A stretch of DNA of 60,000 bases from Cristatella mucedo (Eukaryota; Bryozoa; Phylactolaemata; Cristatellidae): NCBI GenBank assembly GCA_009760855.2, contig WPIO01000143.1:349001-409000 (forward strand), given 5' to 3'. Positions 1-11,149 of the stretch are shown in pieces. Both the position numbers and the translations under genes were made by a program. The notes under the pieces are model-generated. The model had not been told where the DNA came from, did not search any database, and saw nothing but the letters and a program-made list of their open reading frames with translations. Every line of letters starts with the position of its first letter. The stretch's first letter is position 1.

Positions 1-384
1 GTGCGTCCCCATTAGACCGCGGACTGGCAGAGAGTGTCACATGGGGCGACAGCAGCGTCGCGTGGCTGCGTGCTCAGGCGTAACGCACTCATCGGTCGGG
101 CGGGGCGCGTGCGAGTGCGTCGTGGGCAGGTCTGCACCTGCTGCAGCGCTGCAGTGCCGCGTCCACAGATCTGGCGTCGCGCCGGCGTACTGCAAAAATC
201 GAGTCCTATCGAGGCTCGCACTCCTTTGGCGCTCATGTTGGTAGCTCCAAGCGGACATGGCCCGAAATATAAATTCATTTGTAAGTGTAGTTCAACAGAT
301 GACCAAAAGGCGAGCTTTCGCGCTGCGACGTCGCGGATGATGTGTTCGCAAGTGCTCGAGTGGGCAGCTCCGAGCAGAATAAGC
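1..384. other. Unassigned GC-rich lead-in
   Basis: I see no recognisable gene here. The open frames on both strands are short or run straight into the adjoining GA microsatellite, so they carry no coding evidence. Confidence 0.5.
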
Positions 385-848
<464 letters not shown>

Positions 849-1470
849 TAACGAGATAGGAAAGGAGAAAGATAGAGCGGATAGCATTCATTTAGGCCGG
901 CGAATGGAGGAAGCGTGCAGAGTATGAGAAATGGCAATGATCACGTGACCAACGTCTGGGTTCGCTGAGCAGCGTCGGCAGTGAGCCGAAGCAGGCAGCG
1001 GCGAAGGCGAGGCAGCCGACGCCACGCTTAGCGCTGTGCAGTTAAGGGTGTAGCGATCGGCAAGTCAGGAGTCTCAGCAAGTCAGGCAAGTCTAGGCGTG
1101 TCCCATTGCCGCCCCACACAGAGGCCGCAGCCAACCGGATGGTCGTGCGGAAGCTCGATTTGACGATTTGTACAACGTTCTGTTCCTCCTGCACTCTTGT
1201 TCCCCTCGAGAGGAGCGCAGAGACGAAACGGTGGCGTTTCGGTGGAGCCGCCTGGAGGCCGCGACTTCTGCAGCATGTCGATGCCGCCGCAACGAGGCTT
1301 CCTCGGTTTGCGGATTCGGCGAGCCGCTTAGTCGCCGGTCGGATGGAACGCAGAAGCGGACGGTTCACACGCAGGCATCGGGCGCATCCTCCCGACTTCG
1401 AGTGACCTCTAGTGACTTCGACTTCTTCCCGACTTCGACTCCCTCCTCTTCCTCCTCTCTCAATATCTCC
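849..1470. other. Unassigned sequence between two microsatellites
   Basis: This is moderately GC-rich unique sequence. Open frames up to about 130 codons occur on both strands, but none shows a recognisable domain or convincing splice context. Confidence 0.4.
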
Positions 1471-1508
<38 letters not shown>

Positions 1509-1617
1509 CTCTCTCGCACGCTCCCACTTCCTTACTCTCTCTCTTTCTCTCTCTTAATCTCTCTCTTTCTCTCTCAATCTCCCTCTCTCTATCTCTCAGT
1601 CTCTCTCGATCTCTATC

Positions 1618-1662
<45 letters not shown>

Positions 1663-2215
1663 ATCTTTCTCTCACACTCTCTTGTACTTTTCCATTACTT
1701 TACTCTCTCAATCTTTCTCGCATTCCCTTACACTCTCAATCTCTGTCACTCTCACACTCTCTGTCTCTCTCAATCTCTCTCGCACGCTCCCACTTCCTTA
1801 TTCTCTCTCTCTCTATCTAAATCTCTCTCGCACTCTCTCCCTGTCTCCCTTTCTCTATCTCTCAATCACTCTCACTCTCTCTCTCTCTCTCAATCTCTCT
1901 CGCACTCTCCCACTTCCTTACTCTCTCTCTCTCTCTCTCTCTATCTAAATCTCTCTCGCACTCTCTCCCTGTCTCCCTTTCTCTATCTCTCAATCACTCT
2001 CACACACTCTCTCTCTCTCTCTCTCTCGCTCTCAATCTCTCTCGCACTCTCCCACTTCCTTACTCTCTCTCTCTCTCTCGCACTCTCTCCGTGTCTCCCT
2101 GTCTCCCTTTTTCTATCTCTCAATCACTCTCGCACTCTCTCTCGAAATCTCTCTCTCGCACTCTCCCACTTCCTTACTCTCCCTCTCTCTCTCCATCTCT
2201 CTTTCACCGTCTCTA
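1471..2215. repeat. CT-rich microsatellite with higher-order units
   Basis: An imperfect CT tract contains a longer recurring unit. The motif CCCACTTCCTTA returns near 1526, 1788, 1908, 2049 and 2164, linked by stretches with ATCTCTCAATCACTCTC. This is minisatellite organisation inside a pyrimidine tract. The Ser/Leu-rich frames over it are artefacts. Confidence 0.9.
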
Positions 2216-2810
2216 TTTTCTTGAACCGCGGCACACCTGCCATCCAACAGCAACAAGTCGGACATTTTTTTACCGCCCGCCCGGAAAAGCAACGTGGCCA
2301 ACCGCCGAGAGGCGAGTTCAGGCTCCTCAAAGTGAGACTTCCCGGACGGCTAGACTTGGCGGGATGTTGGGGCGAGGTACGTGGCTGAGGGCCTAAGAGA
2401 CGGACCACGAGCGCTCAGCTCACCGGCCGCAGAAAGCGGCGCCGGAAGCTCGAGTCGGAAGTTTAGCTTGAACCACGATACGGTTGCGCACAGCAATCGC
2501 GCCCGTCCCGAAAGCAGGTTCTACCGAACGAAAGCTGAAATTCTGTCAAGGTCCTCCATGTTAACCCTCTAGCACGGAGCGCAGGCAGACCACGAGAAAG
2601 CTGAATGGAACAGTGCTCGGTGAGAATTTGCATAATAGAGGTAATAACAATGATAATGATAAGTTGGTAATAATAACGATAATGATAAGAATGATAACTA
2701 AGATAAATCCTCTGTAAATTGCCGCGAGACAACTCCAATCTCTTTATCGCCACTTCAAATAGGCACGGAAGTGAGAAGCACACCAGCGAATAATTGATAA
2801 CAACGCGAAC
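2216..2810. other. Unassigned sequence
   Basis: There is a short stretch of ATAATGATAA-type low complexity at 2640-2705. I found no supportable gene. A minus-strand open frame (2463-3110) crosses the adjacent tandem repeat and looks accidental. Confidence 0.4.
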
Positions 2811-2905
2811 AGTCGTTGTAAGATAGGCCGGCATAGAGATGGAGTCGTTGTAAGATAGGCCGGCATAGAGATGGAGTCGTTGTAAGATAGGCCGGCATAG
2901 AGATG
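2811..2905. repeat. 3 x 32 bp tandem repeat
   Basis: Three almost perfect consecutive 32 bp units start at 2811, 2843 and 2875. Each begins AGTCGTTGTAAGATAGGCC and ends near AGAGATGG. The third copy diverges at its last bases. Confidence 0.95.
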
Positions 2906-3552
2906 ACTGGCAGGATCGAGCGAATCCGACTGGATCAACTTCCGGCCACGAAGCGCTGCGCGCGCGCGCGCGTGTCAAGGACTCTTCACGCGCAGGCAAT
3001 GAGCGAGGCGGGCGGCGCTGCGTTCTCCAACCGTGCGACGCCCAGCAAAAACAGCAAGTCAAGGAACGCTTGCGTTCGTTCGTCAGCTGCGCGCCGGTGC
3101 GTACGAGCACTGAGCCTGCGCCTTCGCGGACACTGGAGCTGGCAGTAGCGAGGCGGCGGCGGCGGCGGCGGCGGCGGCGGCAATCGGCAGAAAGCTTTAC
3201 TTTCGGCAGCCCGTGGTCGGTCTCCTTGCTGCGGAGGTCGCGAAGTCTTCAAACGACGAGCGACGAAGATTGCAGCGGGGTAGATTGATTGCAGGGCCGG
3301 CACGCTAGAGTCCCTCATAATCCCTAGGAAGCAGACGACTCCTAGCGAAGGCGGACGCTCGTCGATGCCAGGTCGCTAGTTATCGAATGCCCAACTCTTT
3401 GCTGTAACGCTTCTAAACGACTCTCCGAGTCTCTGTCGCGTGGGCCGTGACGTGCTTTGCAGTGCTAGTGCCGTTCCTCGGCTCTAGCGATCAGTACGGC
3501 TGCTCCCCGCTTCTGTTTCATCGCAGGATTTACTACGCGGGCTGGTGATAAG
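2906..3552. other. Unassigned CpG-containing sequence with a (GGC)n tract
   Basis: A GGC trinucleotide run of about 30 bp lies at 3153-3181, and a CG run at 2957-2970. Nothing else is recognisable. The segment ends at the proposed left end of the hAT element. Confidence 0.4.
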
Positions 3553-4289
3553 CAGTGGCGTAGTGATACCTCCCGGCACCCGGTCAGGCGTAGAAGCCTC
3601 TGTGGTTAGTCAACGCTGAGGCCTCAACCGCACGCTCGTCGCCTCTACGCTCCAGCCGCGCGACTCCAAAGGGGCAGTGAGACCTTTAGGCGCCCGGGTA
3701 GAAAGTTACGATTGCGCCCCCTCCCTTTGTCAAAAACTTGCGGCAGAATAGCTCCACCACAGAAGAAAGGCAAAAATCACACGCACCAGCATGCATATAG
3801 AGTCGGGAAAGTTTTATCAACGGTAGTAAAGGTACAAGGTATGTAGCTATCACAGCTTTAACTTGGGTGAGTTTTCCTGGCCTTGAACTTGGCGAACTGG
3901 TCCATTATAGTTTCAAAGTTATATTTTCCAGTGTTTTTCGTCTGCGCTTAACAAGGCCAAGAGCTAGAGTCGATCTTGGCCCGCTGATGCTCTCAGATAT
4001 CTGCAGGATTATCTTCAGCTTGCTAAGCTAACGTTCAAAATTTGCAATTGATGCAGCTATAGTGAAAAGGAAACTCTTAAATTAGGAAATGCGTCTTCTC
4101 CGTAGCTGACAGTGAAGGACACGAGTTCCAGCGGGGTCTCTTGTGCCGAGTCGTGACGTGTGGCAAGAAGCATTTTACAGTCTCATATTTAGTTGTGCAG
4201 CTCTGCTCCTTGAACGCGTGAGCACTAGAAGCCTCCAAGTTCTACATATTGCTGGCGGAATTTAGTCTGTTCAAGGTCTTCAAAAGCAG

Positions 4290-5577
4290 CTCAAATTCCA
4301 TCAATAAACCAATTTCGACATCGAAATCTGTTATCCGATTCTCGGAGATAGTCTATGCTGTTCTTCATTATTCTTAAAATCTCCTCCTCTGCCGTGAGAC
4401 CACCATCTGGGGAGAGCTCTCCGGGCATCCGTGTCCTTCGGCGGATTCTTCGTTCATCTGCAACTTCACACAATTCGCATCTCCTTTTGGCGTCAAGTAG
4501 TGATTCTTGGAACAGGTTTTTTCCAAGTCTTGACAACTAAATCGCAAGAGAATGGATATCACAAGAGGCGTCTTTGAAGTTCTTCTTTGGATCTTGCAAT
4601 CTTTTCTGAACGCGGTCAATATTCCTCAAGAAACTGTACCAAAATGGCAACTGAACCGACAAGTTAAGCTTCAAAATACAATGTAGGATACTGCCAGCGT
4701 CACTGCTTGTTCCAAGTGTCTCTCTTGTGTCCTCGGATAGTTGCTCCTGAACACCTACAATGCTGTCCAGTCCATCATTGATAGCTGTCTCAGCCTCCGT
4801 TCTTAATAATAATAACGCATTTGATAAAACGCCCTCAGAGAACTCAATCTCTTTCTAGGCGCTTTACATTTGCTGCAAAGGAAGCACGATCGAATAGCAA
4901 GTGGTAGCATGCTGAATAGACAAGAAGAATAACTTGGCAAGGGGTGACATGCACAGGGTCAGCTTGCTAGTATAATTTGTGGCAGCATGCACATTTCTTT
5001 CTTGTTGCAGAGTCATGTCTGACACAGATTTTCTTCAGTTCCTCTCACCTCAGAGTTGATCTTGAAAAGAACTAGTAGATGCTTTCTCTTTTGTTCCTAA
5101 AAAGGTAATCACAATTGAATCTTGACGTGCAGCATGAGCACCTGCTAGGTTTGAGCTGTGGTCATCATGGTGTACAAAAATTGCCCTCTGATTTCTGGAC
5201 AGATTTCTCTTTTGGAAACCTGACAAGTGTCCAGACATGACTGCTGCGTTGTCGTACGACTGAGACCTGCCATTTTATAAGGGCATTTTGTCGATTCGAG
5301 TTTGTCCAAGATGAGACCCTCAATTGCTGCAGCATCTTTGGCGTAGATTTGAAGAAACCCCAGGAAAGACTCTTTGATGATGAATGTTTAGTTGACAAAA
5401 TCAAGATCGACACATCTAATGATCTTAGACGTCTGCTCGCGGCGTGCCAAATCGGGATTTGAGTCAGACAGAATTATATAGTACTTGTTTCGCCGTACGT
5501 CACTGAGTAGCTTGTTTGCGACTGTGGATGAAAGTGTACTAAGGAGCTCATTTTGGGTTTGAGGAGACAACTAAGAG
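4290..5577 (-). pseudogene. hAT transposase remnant (ZMYM1-like)
   Basis: Read on the minus strand from about 5577 to 4290, several frames together recall the hAT transposases related to ZMYM1. First comes a segment with QNELLSTLSS and KYYIILSDS. Next is a stretch with SYDNAAVMSG followed by IFVHHDDHSSNLA, which resembles the conserved cysteine/histidine stretch before the insertion domain. A C-terminal part then contains RRRTRMPGE and ends near RESDNRF. The frame is broken by stops and shifts and by a LINE-1 tail inserted at about 4806-5012. Family assignment rests on motif resemblance. The copy is not functional. Confidence 0.65.
4806..5012 (-). mobile_element. LINE-1 (CR1/L2-like) 3' tail
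   Basis: The copy begins on the + strand with AATAATAATAA and then the complement of the LINE-1 terminal hairpin (GCCCTCAGAGAAC...TAGGCGCTTTAC). This is followed by the 3' untranslated region containing GGGGTGACATGCACAGGG. It is truncated before any coding sequence and inserted into the hAT transposase remnant. Confidence 0.85.
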
Positions 5578-5884
5578 ACTGACTTTGGATTCTTTCTGGC
5601 GTGCTCATCGTTTGAATGCAAAAGTAGATTGTACTGAGCTAGAAGATGAAGGTGAATCCCCAAGAAGTATCAAATGTTCCTCCCACCAGCGAGGCCAAGA
5701 CTCTCTCATTGACCGCGCGGTGCCAGGTTTAGGGAAACCGAGAACTTGATGCAACTGCGAACTCTCTTTAGGACTTATCCCCATTTTTGTTTTTCTGATA
5801 AGGTTTGTGCCTCAACAGCAACGTCAATTCAACTTTCTTTGAGAAGTCTCCTCATGCAGAAGTTTCCTCGCTGTCAGTTTCCAA

Positions 5885-6155
5885 ATGTTGAAAGCCTGAC
5901 GGTGAGAGGAGCTGTTTTCATGGGCAATGGGTTTCTCAAGTTTCCTGCACTGGCTAAACCCATTTTCAAGTTTTCAATAGACGGTCGAAAATTTTGGGTG
6001 GACATAGTCATTGGAAAGAGAAAAAACAGAAGCAATATTTTGACTGTTTTAAGGGAGAGCAGACCAGCCAGCCAGATCCTGCAAACTTCATGCCCAGCAG
6101 CAAGTCGCCTTTTGAACCGAGCGGCGCGCTCACGGCTCTACCATCTTTTCTAGCA
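5885..6155 (+). repeat. Dispersed repeat R, copy 1
   Basis: This segment recurs in opposite orientation at 9435-9835. Shared blocks include GCCTGACGGTGAGA, TTTTGGGTGGACATAGTCAT and a stretch encoding MGGHSH in one frame. It lies inside the proposed hAT element, so it could be part of that element or a separate non-autonomous element. Its function is unknown. Confidence 0.7.
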
Positions 6156-6464
6156 AATGAACTTTTCTTTGTTCTGAAACAGGCTTGATCCTTCTAGTAC
6201 TAGTTCAGTTACAATTTTCTGCGGACTGAATGACGAGTACAACAGTGGTTTGGTCGAACTTTAGGTAGACAAAGTCATTCGTGGTCAGCACTCGCGAAAA
6301 TCGCACATTGCGGTTCCGTATCGTCTTCTCTTGCGTTAGTGCTTGCACTCCCACGGTCCAAACGATTACCGTCTCCGTCTTCGCTTTAAGTGAAGCTGCT
6401 TTTTCACGAAGCTTTCAACTGGCAGAGTGCTTGCTTCTCCGGTGTTAAATATAGATACAATATA

Positions 6465-6603
6465 TAAATTAGTTTACATCGCACCCTGAGAGAACTCAAA
6501 CTCTCTATTCAGGCGCTTCACGTATGCCACAGGGCTCAAGCCCCGACCTCGGCCCGACCATGGTCGCGGCGAGCACCTTAACCGCTGGGCGCAACCGGCT
6601 CGC
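6465..6603 (-). mobile_element. SINE-A (tRNA-derived), minus strand
   Basis: On the minus strand it reads A-box-like sequence (GCGGTTAAGGTGCTCGCC), a B-box-like GGGGCTTGAGCCC, and a 3' hairpin GAAGCGCCTGAATAGAGAG. The organisation matches the copies at 21527, 26766, 38333 and 50450. It is inserted inside the hAT element. Confidence 0.8.
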
Positions 6604-7324
6604 CAGTCGTCTGCGTCATGCTTTCCACCTTGACTCATTTTCTCCTCTTCCCCGTTCCTGCCAGCTGTCCCGCTGCTTGCTTTCGTCCTCCGCAATTATT
6701 CATTAATTCATTAATCCGCCCGCCGTCGTTGTCAGCGTTTTCCCGGTGTTTTTCCGTGCCTTCGCTGTTCTTCTGCTTTTCATTCTTAGAGAAACCTTCT
6801 ACCTTGACCTTCTAACCTCTAACCTTCGTGAAACCTTACCTTGCTGGACGGAAGCTTGGCTAAAACGCTTAGGAAGACTGGAAGTGCCAACGTCGTCCAC
6901 ACGCTGGCGCTAGGAGACTCAGTGCGCACACTGTCTCCAAGTAGGGTAAGGTCTAGAATAAACACTCTTGCTAATCACTTCCTCCAACTCGCTATTTTGG
7001 CGGCGTCCGAACAATCCGAGTGAGTGGCAGATAATATCACGTCAACTAGACTGCATGGACCGGATGAGCTCTAGCGTGCTTGACAGGCTGGCATGGCCAC
7101 CTAAGCCTAGCTTGGTCAAAGTCTGGAAACGTGCTTAACTAGCTCAGCCAGTAGTAGTAAAGTCCATTGAAAGAAGGACTTGCTTTTAATGAAAAGATTG
7201 GTACTTTTACATGAAAATGTTTAAAACAAAATTACGCACGATCCATTTTGCATTTGGCGCGCCCTTGACCTTGGCACCCGGGTACACCTGTCACCCCCTG
7301 CACACGCCCCTTGCTACGCCACTC

Positions 7325-7770
7325 GCGTAAAGAGCAGAAAGAACCTGGCCAGAGCGCACCTGGCGATCGCCTCAGCCGCGAGAGCACTTTCTACGAAACG
7401 GTTTATTGCGCGAAAGCGTCGCGGCATTGAAGCGTTGAGCTTTTCTACCCGTTTCTTTTCTGCGCCGCAGCTAGCGACATGATATTGATCGCGACCGGCC
7501 AGGAGGACGCGGATTCAGACGAAGATATCGCTCAACGCAGCAGGTTAGTCGCAGGCTTGAACTCAAACGCTTGCGGTCGGCGTCGCAGTCGAGAAATCGT
7601 CGCACGCTGTCGCACGCTGTCACACGGTCGCCGCGTTACGCTCGCCGTGCGCGCCGCCGTCTGTTTCGCTGCCCGAAAGCTCCGACCTACATTCGGTCGG
7701 CGCCGCCGACCGACCGTAGGTCAGCTGGCAACGCACCGGCTCATCCGCGAGCACTTCTTTCGAAGACGTA
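7325..7770. other. CpG-rich segment upstream of a candidate first exon
   Basis: A possible small exon lies at about 7471-7542, between a CTGCGCCGCAG acceptor and a GCAG|GTTAGT donor; on the + strand it reads MILIATGQEDADSDED. Whether it is coding is unproven. The CpG density and proximity to the next exon suggest a promoter or 5' region. Confidence 0.3.
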
Positions 7771-7861
7771 ATGGACGGAAGAACGAACTCCACGATTAAC
7801 TATGGGCCGTCATCAAATTACAGGGCTCCCTCCGCCGGCCCCGACATCACGCTGCCAGCCG
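7771..7861 (+). CDS. Candidate first coding exon of a small membrane protein (locus B)
   Basis: An ATG at 7771 opens a 30-codon frame that ends at a good donor, CCG|GTAAGA, in phase 1. The peptide begins MDGRTNSTINYGPSSNY. It has a potential N-glycosylation site (NST) and no hydrophobic signal peptide. The phase fits the + strand transmembrane exon at 15706-15870; joining them would give a short N-terminal domain followed by a membrane helix. The two pieces are 7.8 kb apart and are linked only by phase and strand, so this is an inference. It could equally be an exon of an unrelated gene or a chance open frame in a CpG island. Confidence 0.35.
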
Positions 7862-9434
7862 GTAAGAAGGAGCAGCGGTCCGTTCTCGATCGTGGGGGGG
7901 GGGCGGCAGCAGCCATCGCAAAACCCAAGCGATGCGCCCGTATGGCTTGCGGCGGCGACGGCGGCGCCAGAGAAACTCGAGCACTGGCGGCGCTAGTCGC
8001 ACGCTCGACGCGGCGGTGCCTCTCTGTCTCTCTGCTCTAAGCACCAGTTTCATCGAGGCGCGAACTTTGTTTGCGAACTTTTTTCTATTTAGCCATCTGC
8101 ATTCTCTTTTGACGTAGCCACCGTATGCGGTGCGCGTAAGACGTGACGCCGTTAATAACTGCACTTAATAATAATAATAATAACAATAGTAATAGTGTCA
8201 ATAATAATAGTGTTAGCATTAAGATATTTGCATCCTAGCGATATGACGTAACTTAAGCGATACATGTGAATTATCTGTTTATTTTAAATCTTTTTTAATC
8301 TCTTTATCCGTCGGCGGGCTTTTGAGCAGCAGAAGAAGTCACGGCGAGGCATCCGACGGGCGAAGGGTGCGAGGCGCAAGCGCGGAGCCCGAGCAGAGCG
8401 AAGGAAGTCACGCGCTCGTCCCCGTGTCCGAAAGGGGGCGCCAGGAGGCCCGACCACCTCAAGCGAGAAAAGCACGTGATCGTCCCCTCCGTATCCGGTA
8501 GGGGGCACCAGGAAGCCCAAACCACCCAGAACGCGCACTAACCGGAAGCAGCGGCTGGGTGCGAGTAAAAAACCGCACACCTCAAATGTCTTTTATTATT
8601 ATTATTATTGTTGTTGCTACTAAATTTCTTCTATGCGTTACCCAACGAGAGTCGGCCACTCTCTGCAAGTTGTAACTATGGTAACGACACACGTCGCGCT
8701 TCTTGAAACTACTGTAAGAAGACTGCTCGCGCTTTCCACTGTACTCTTTTTTAATGCAGGCAGTGCGCAGGCAATGCCAGTGAGGAAAACATTAAGGCAA
8801 TATAACGCATCTCCGTCTGTAAAAATCTAAACTTCATGAAAATAATAATAATAATGTTAATAATAATACACGTGTATAGCTTCCTCAGAGAACTGAATAA
8901 TCATGAGCCAGTTTCACGAAAAGCAGTGTAAGACAAAGATCGACCGCGATGCCAACGCCTCGTTCACCTCAGCCTTTGCTGCTTTCTATTCACAGCGAGC
9001 CTATCGGAAAAAAGAAGTGATCCGGGGATCCTAAGGGATCGGCTCGCGAAAGCTGTCCTCCTTGCGTCATTTGCCTTACTCTTAACTCAAACCATTGGAA
9101 TCAACTGCATCGATAAAACATTTGCATAGCGCCCAAAAATCACCAACTCTATAGGCGTTTTACGTCTGTTTTATGCAACCAAGGAAGCATTTAAATTGGT
9201 CAATGGCAACTTGCACACTGCAAGCGCGAACGCGAAGGACGATTAATTAGAAAAGAAATCAAATGCTGCGAAGACCAGCCGCATTTTGTATCCTCATTTG
9301 CTCTGCGTCGTAATAGCAGTGCGTGGCGTGGCCTCAGTCGGGAGTGAGGTGAGCTGAAGGCTCGGTCTCCAAAGGATTTACGGCTGGTTAGAGGCGCACA
9401 GCGAATCGAACAGAATCGAGGCGGAGGAGTGGCG
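7862..9434. other. Unassigned region with low-complexity patches
   Basis: It holds (AAT)n runs at 8167-8205 and 8841-8868, a TTATTATTATT run near 8592, and an imperfect 66 bp-spaced duplication (AGGGGGCGCCAGGAGGCCC near 8443, AGGGGGCACCAGGAAGCCC near 8507). I see no supportable gene. Confidence 0.4.
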
Positions 9435-9835
9435 TGCACGACGTCAGAGGAGTCCGTGGAGGAGCGGGTGCGAGACAGGATGAGAAAAACATGAACAAGA
9501 GACTAAAGCCGTGTGCGCAGCCTGGTTCAAGAGGCAACTTGCTAATGGGTAGGAAGTTAGCGTTACCTGACTGGTCCACTCTGCCACAAAACAGTCGGAA
9601 TATCGCTTCTGCTGTTTGCTCTTCCCTATGACTATGTCCACCCAAAATTTCCGATCGTCACTTGAAAGCTAATAAATAAAAAATATAAATAAAATAACTA
9701 AAAATAAAATATAAATAAAAAATAAAATAATAAGAATAATACATAATAATAAATACATAAATGAAAACCAAGTGCGGTGTGGCCATGAAAACAGCCCTTC
9801 TCACCGTCAGGCTTTCAGCACATCGAAACTAACAG
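9435..9835 (-). repeat. Dispersed repeat R, copy 2
   Basis: This is the inverted counterpart of 5885-6155. A roughly 100 bp A-rich stretch of AAATAAAAT type (9668-9765) interrupts it. Near-identical direct repeats (GGAGTCCG.GGAGGAGCGGGTG) flank the copy at about 9450 and 9841 and could be duplicated target or element sequence. Confidence 0.7.
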
Positions 9836-11149
9836 CCAGGAGTCCGAGGAGGAGCGGGTGATGCGATGCAAAGCCCGATTAGAAAATATTGCCGATAGGT
9901 ATTCTGGAGAATAATTGAAGAATGACAGCAAGATTAACCTAAAAAATGCGGACAAACTAACTGTTAATCAGAGAAATTAGAAAGCCTAACTCTCCCGGTT
10001 GATTAGACAAGCGAATCTACACAGAACCTCGGTTTCCTCTTCCAAAATGATCAGTAACTAGATGAGCAAACAATCTTTACAATCAAGTCTGCATCCTTTC
10101 ACCTAGATATCATTGCGACAAAACTTGGCTTGCTTAGGTAAGGACACGCCGACAAGCTGGTCAAGACTAGTTCAGAGCTGGGTAACAGCAACATACTTTT
10201 GCATAGCGCCCTGATCTGTAATGTACTGAATCTTTAGTTTTTTCCCTCATGGCTTTCTTATCCGTGCATGATTGAGGGCAGATAGTTAACGGGATGAAAT
10301 GGAATGGAAAATATCTTCGTCTACAACTCCATAATGCCACACAGACTGTGTGGGTGTTAAGGAGGAGAGTTTTATATATGGCACACTCTAAGCCTAATTG
10401 GCTTTCGGTAAGCATTCGGTAGACAATGGACTTCATCTCACGCAACAAAGAGAAAGTGAGAAGCATAGCTGAGGCAGGAAAGCGGTTGAGCTAGTCAGTA
10501 GCATGGAAGCAGAAACTCAGGACGATTTGAAGGAAGAGCCATAGCTGGCAGCAGGAGAGTAGATTAACTGCTCAAGAGTCGCGGAAGTGAGTTCCAGTGT
10601 TTGGAACGGGCAGGGCAAAAGCTTCCGTCGCCAACATCTTTAAGAGGAAGAATTGAGGAGCTAATTTATTGTCTATACAGGACCGGAGGGCACATGGAGG
10701 CAGGAAATGGTGGAACAGTTCAGCTAGGTAAGAAGAAACCAAGCCGTGGCGGGCCTATTTGGTCAGCTTAAAAACTTTACTCTGCATCCGTTAATCAACC
10801 GGCAGCAATACAAGCTCTTTCAGAAAAGGAGACACAGATCAAGCCCCTAGGATTTTTAAACTAGCCCTTCAGCCATATTCACCACCAGCTGAAGTCGCAG
10901 CGTTTTTCGCCTAGCTAGCCTAGCCAAAATAGAATTGCAAAAATCTAGCCGAGACACAACCAGGGAGTTATTTAAATTTTCTGAAAGCTACCGTGGAAGA
11001 CAGTTTCTAATCTTAGATAGGGACCGGTCGTGATAATTAGCTGTCGATTCAATCTAATTAAATAAGCTTTCGAAGTTTAGGCAGATGTCGAAGATTGCAA
11101 CTAAATTCTGACCCAAAGGTTATGGTCGCAAAACAGCATCACTTATTTG

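Larger units (their letters stand above)
3553..7324 (-). mobile_element. Decayed hAT DNA transposon with nested insertions
   Basis: The left end begins CAGTGGCGTAG (about 3553). The right end finishes with the near-complement CTACGCCACT (about 7312-7322). Both ends continue into C-rich sequence containing an ACCCGG/CCCGGGT block. Between them, on the minus strand, lie fragments of a hAT transposase of the ZMYM1-like type. A LINE-1 tail, a SINE-A and a dispersed repeat sit inside the element. The flanking 8-mers match only partly, so the target duplication has decayed. Exact ends are inferred. Confidence 0.6.

Noticed and set aside
1412-1948. 178-codon Ser/Leu-rich frame
   Set aside because: It is a translation of the CT tract.
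5746-6153. 135-codon + frame
   Set aside because: It runs into dispersed repeat R and lies antisense to the hAT element. No domain was seen.
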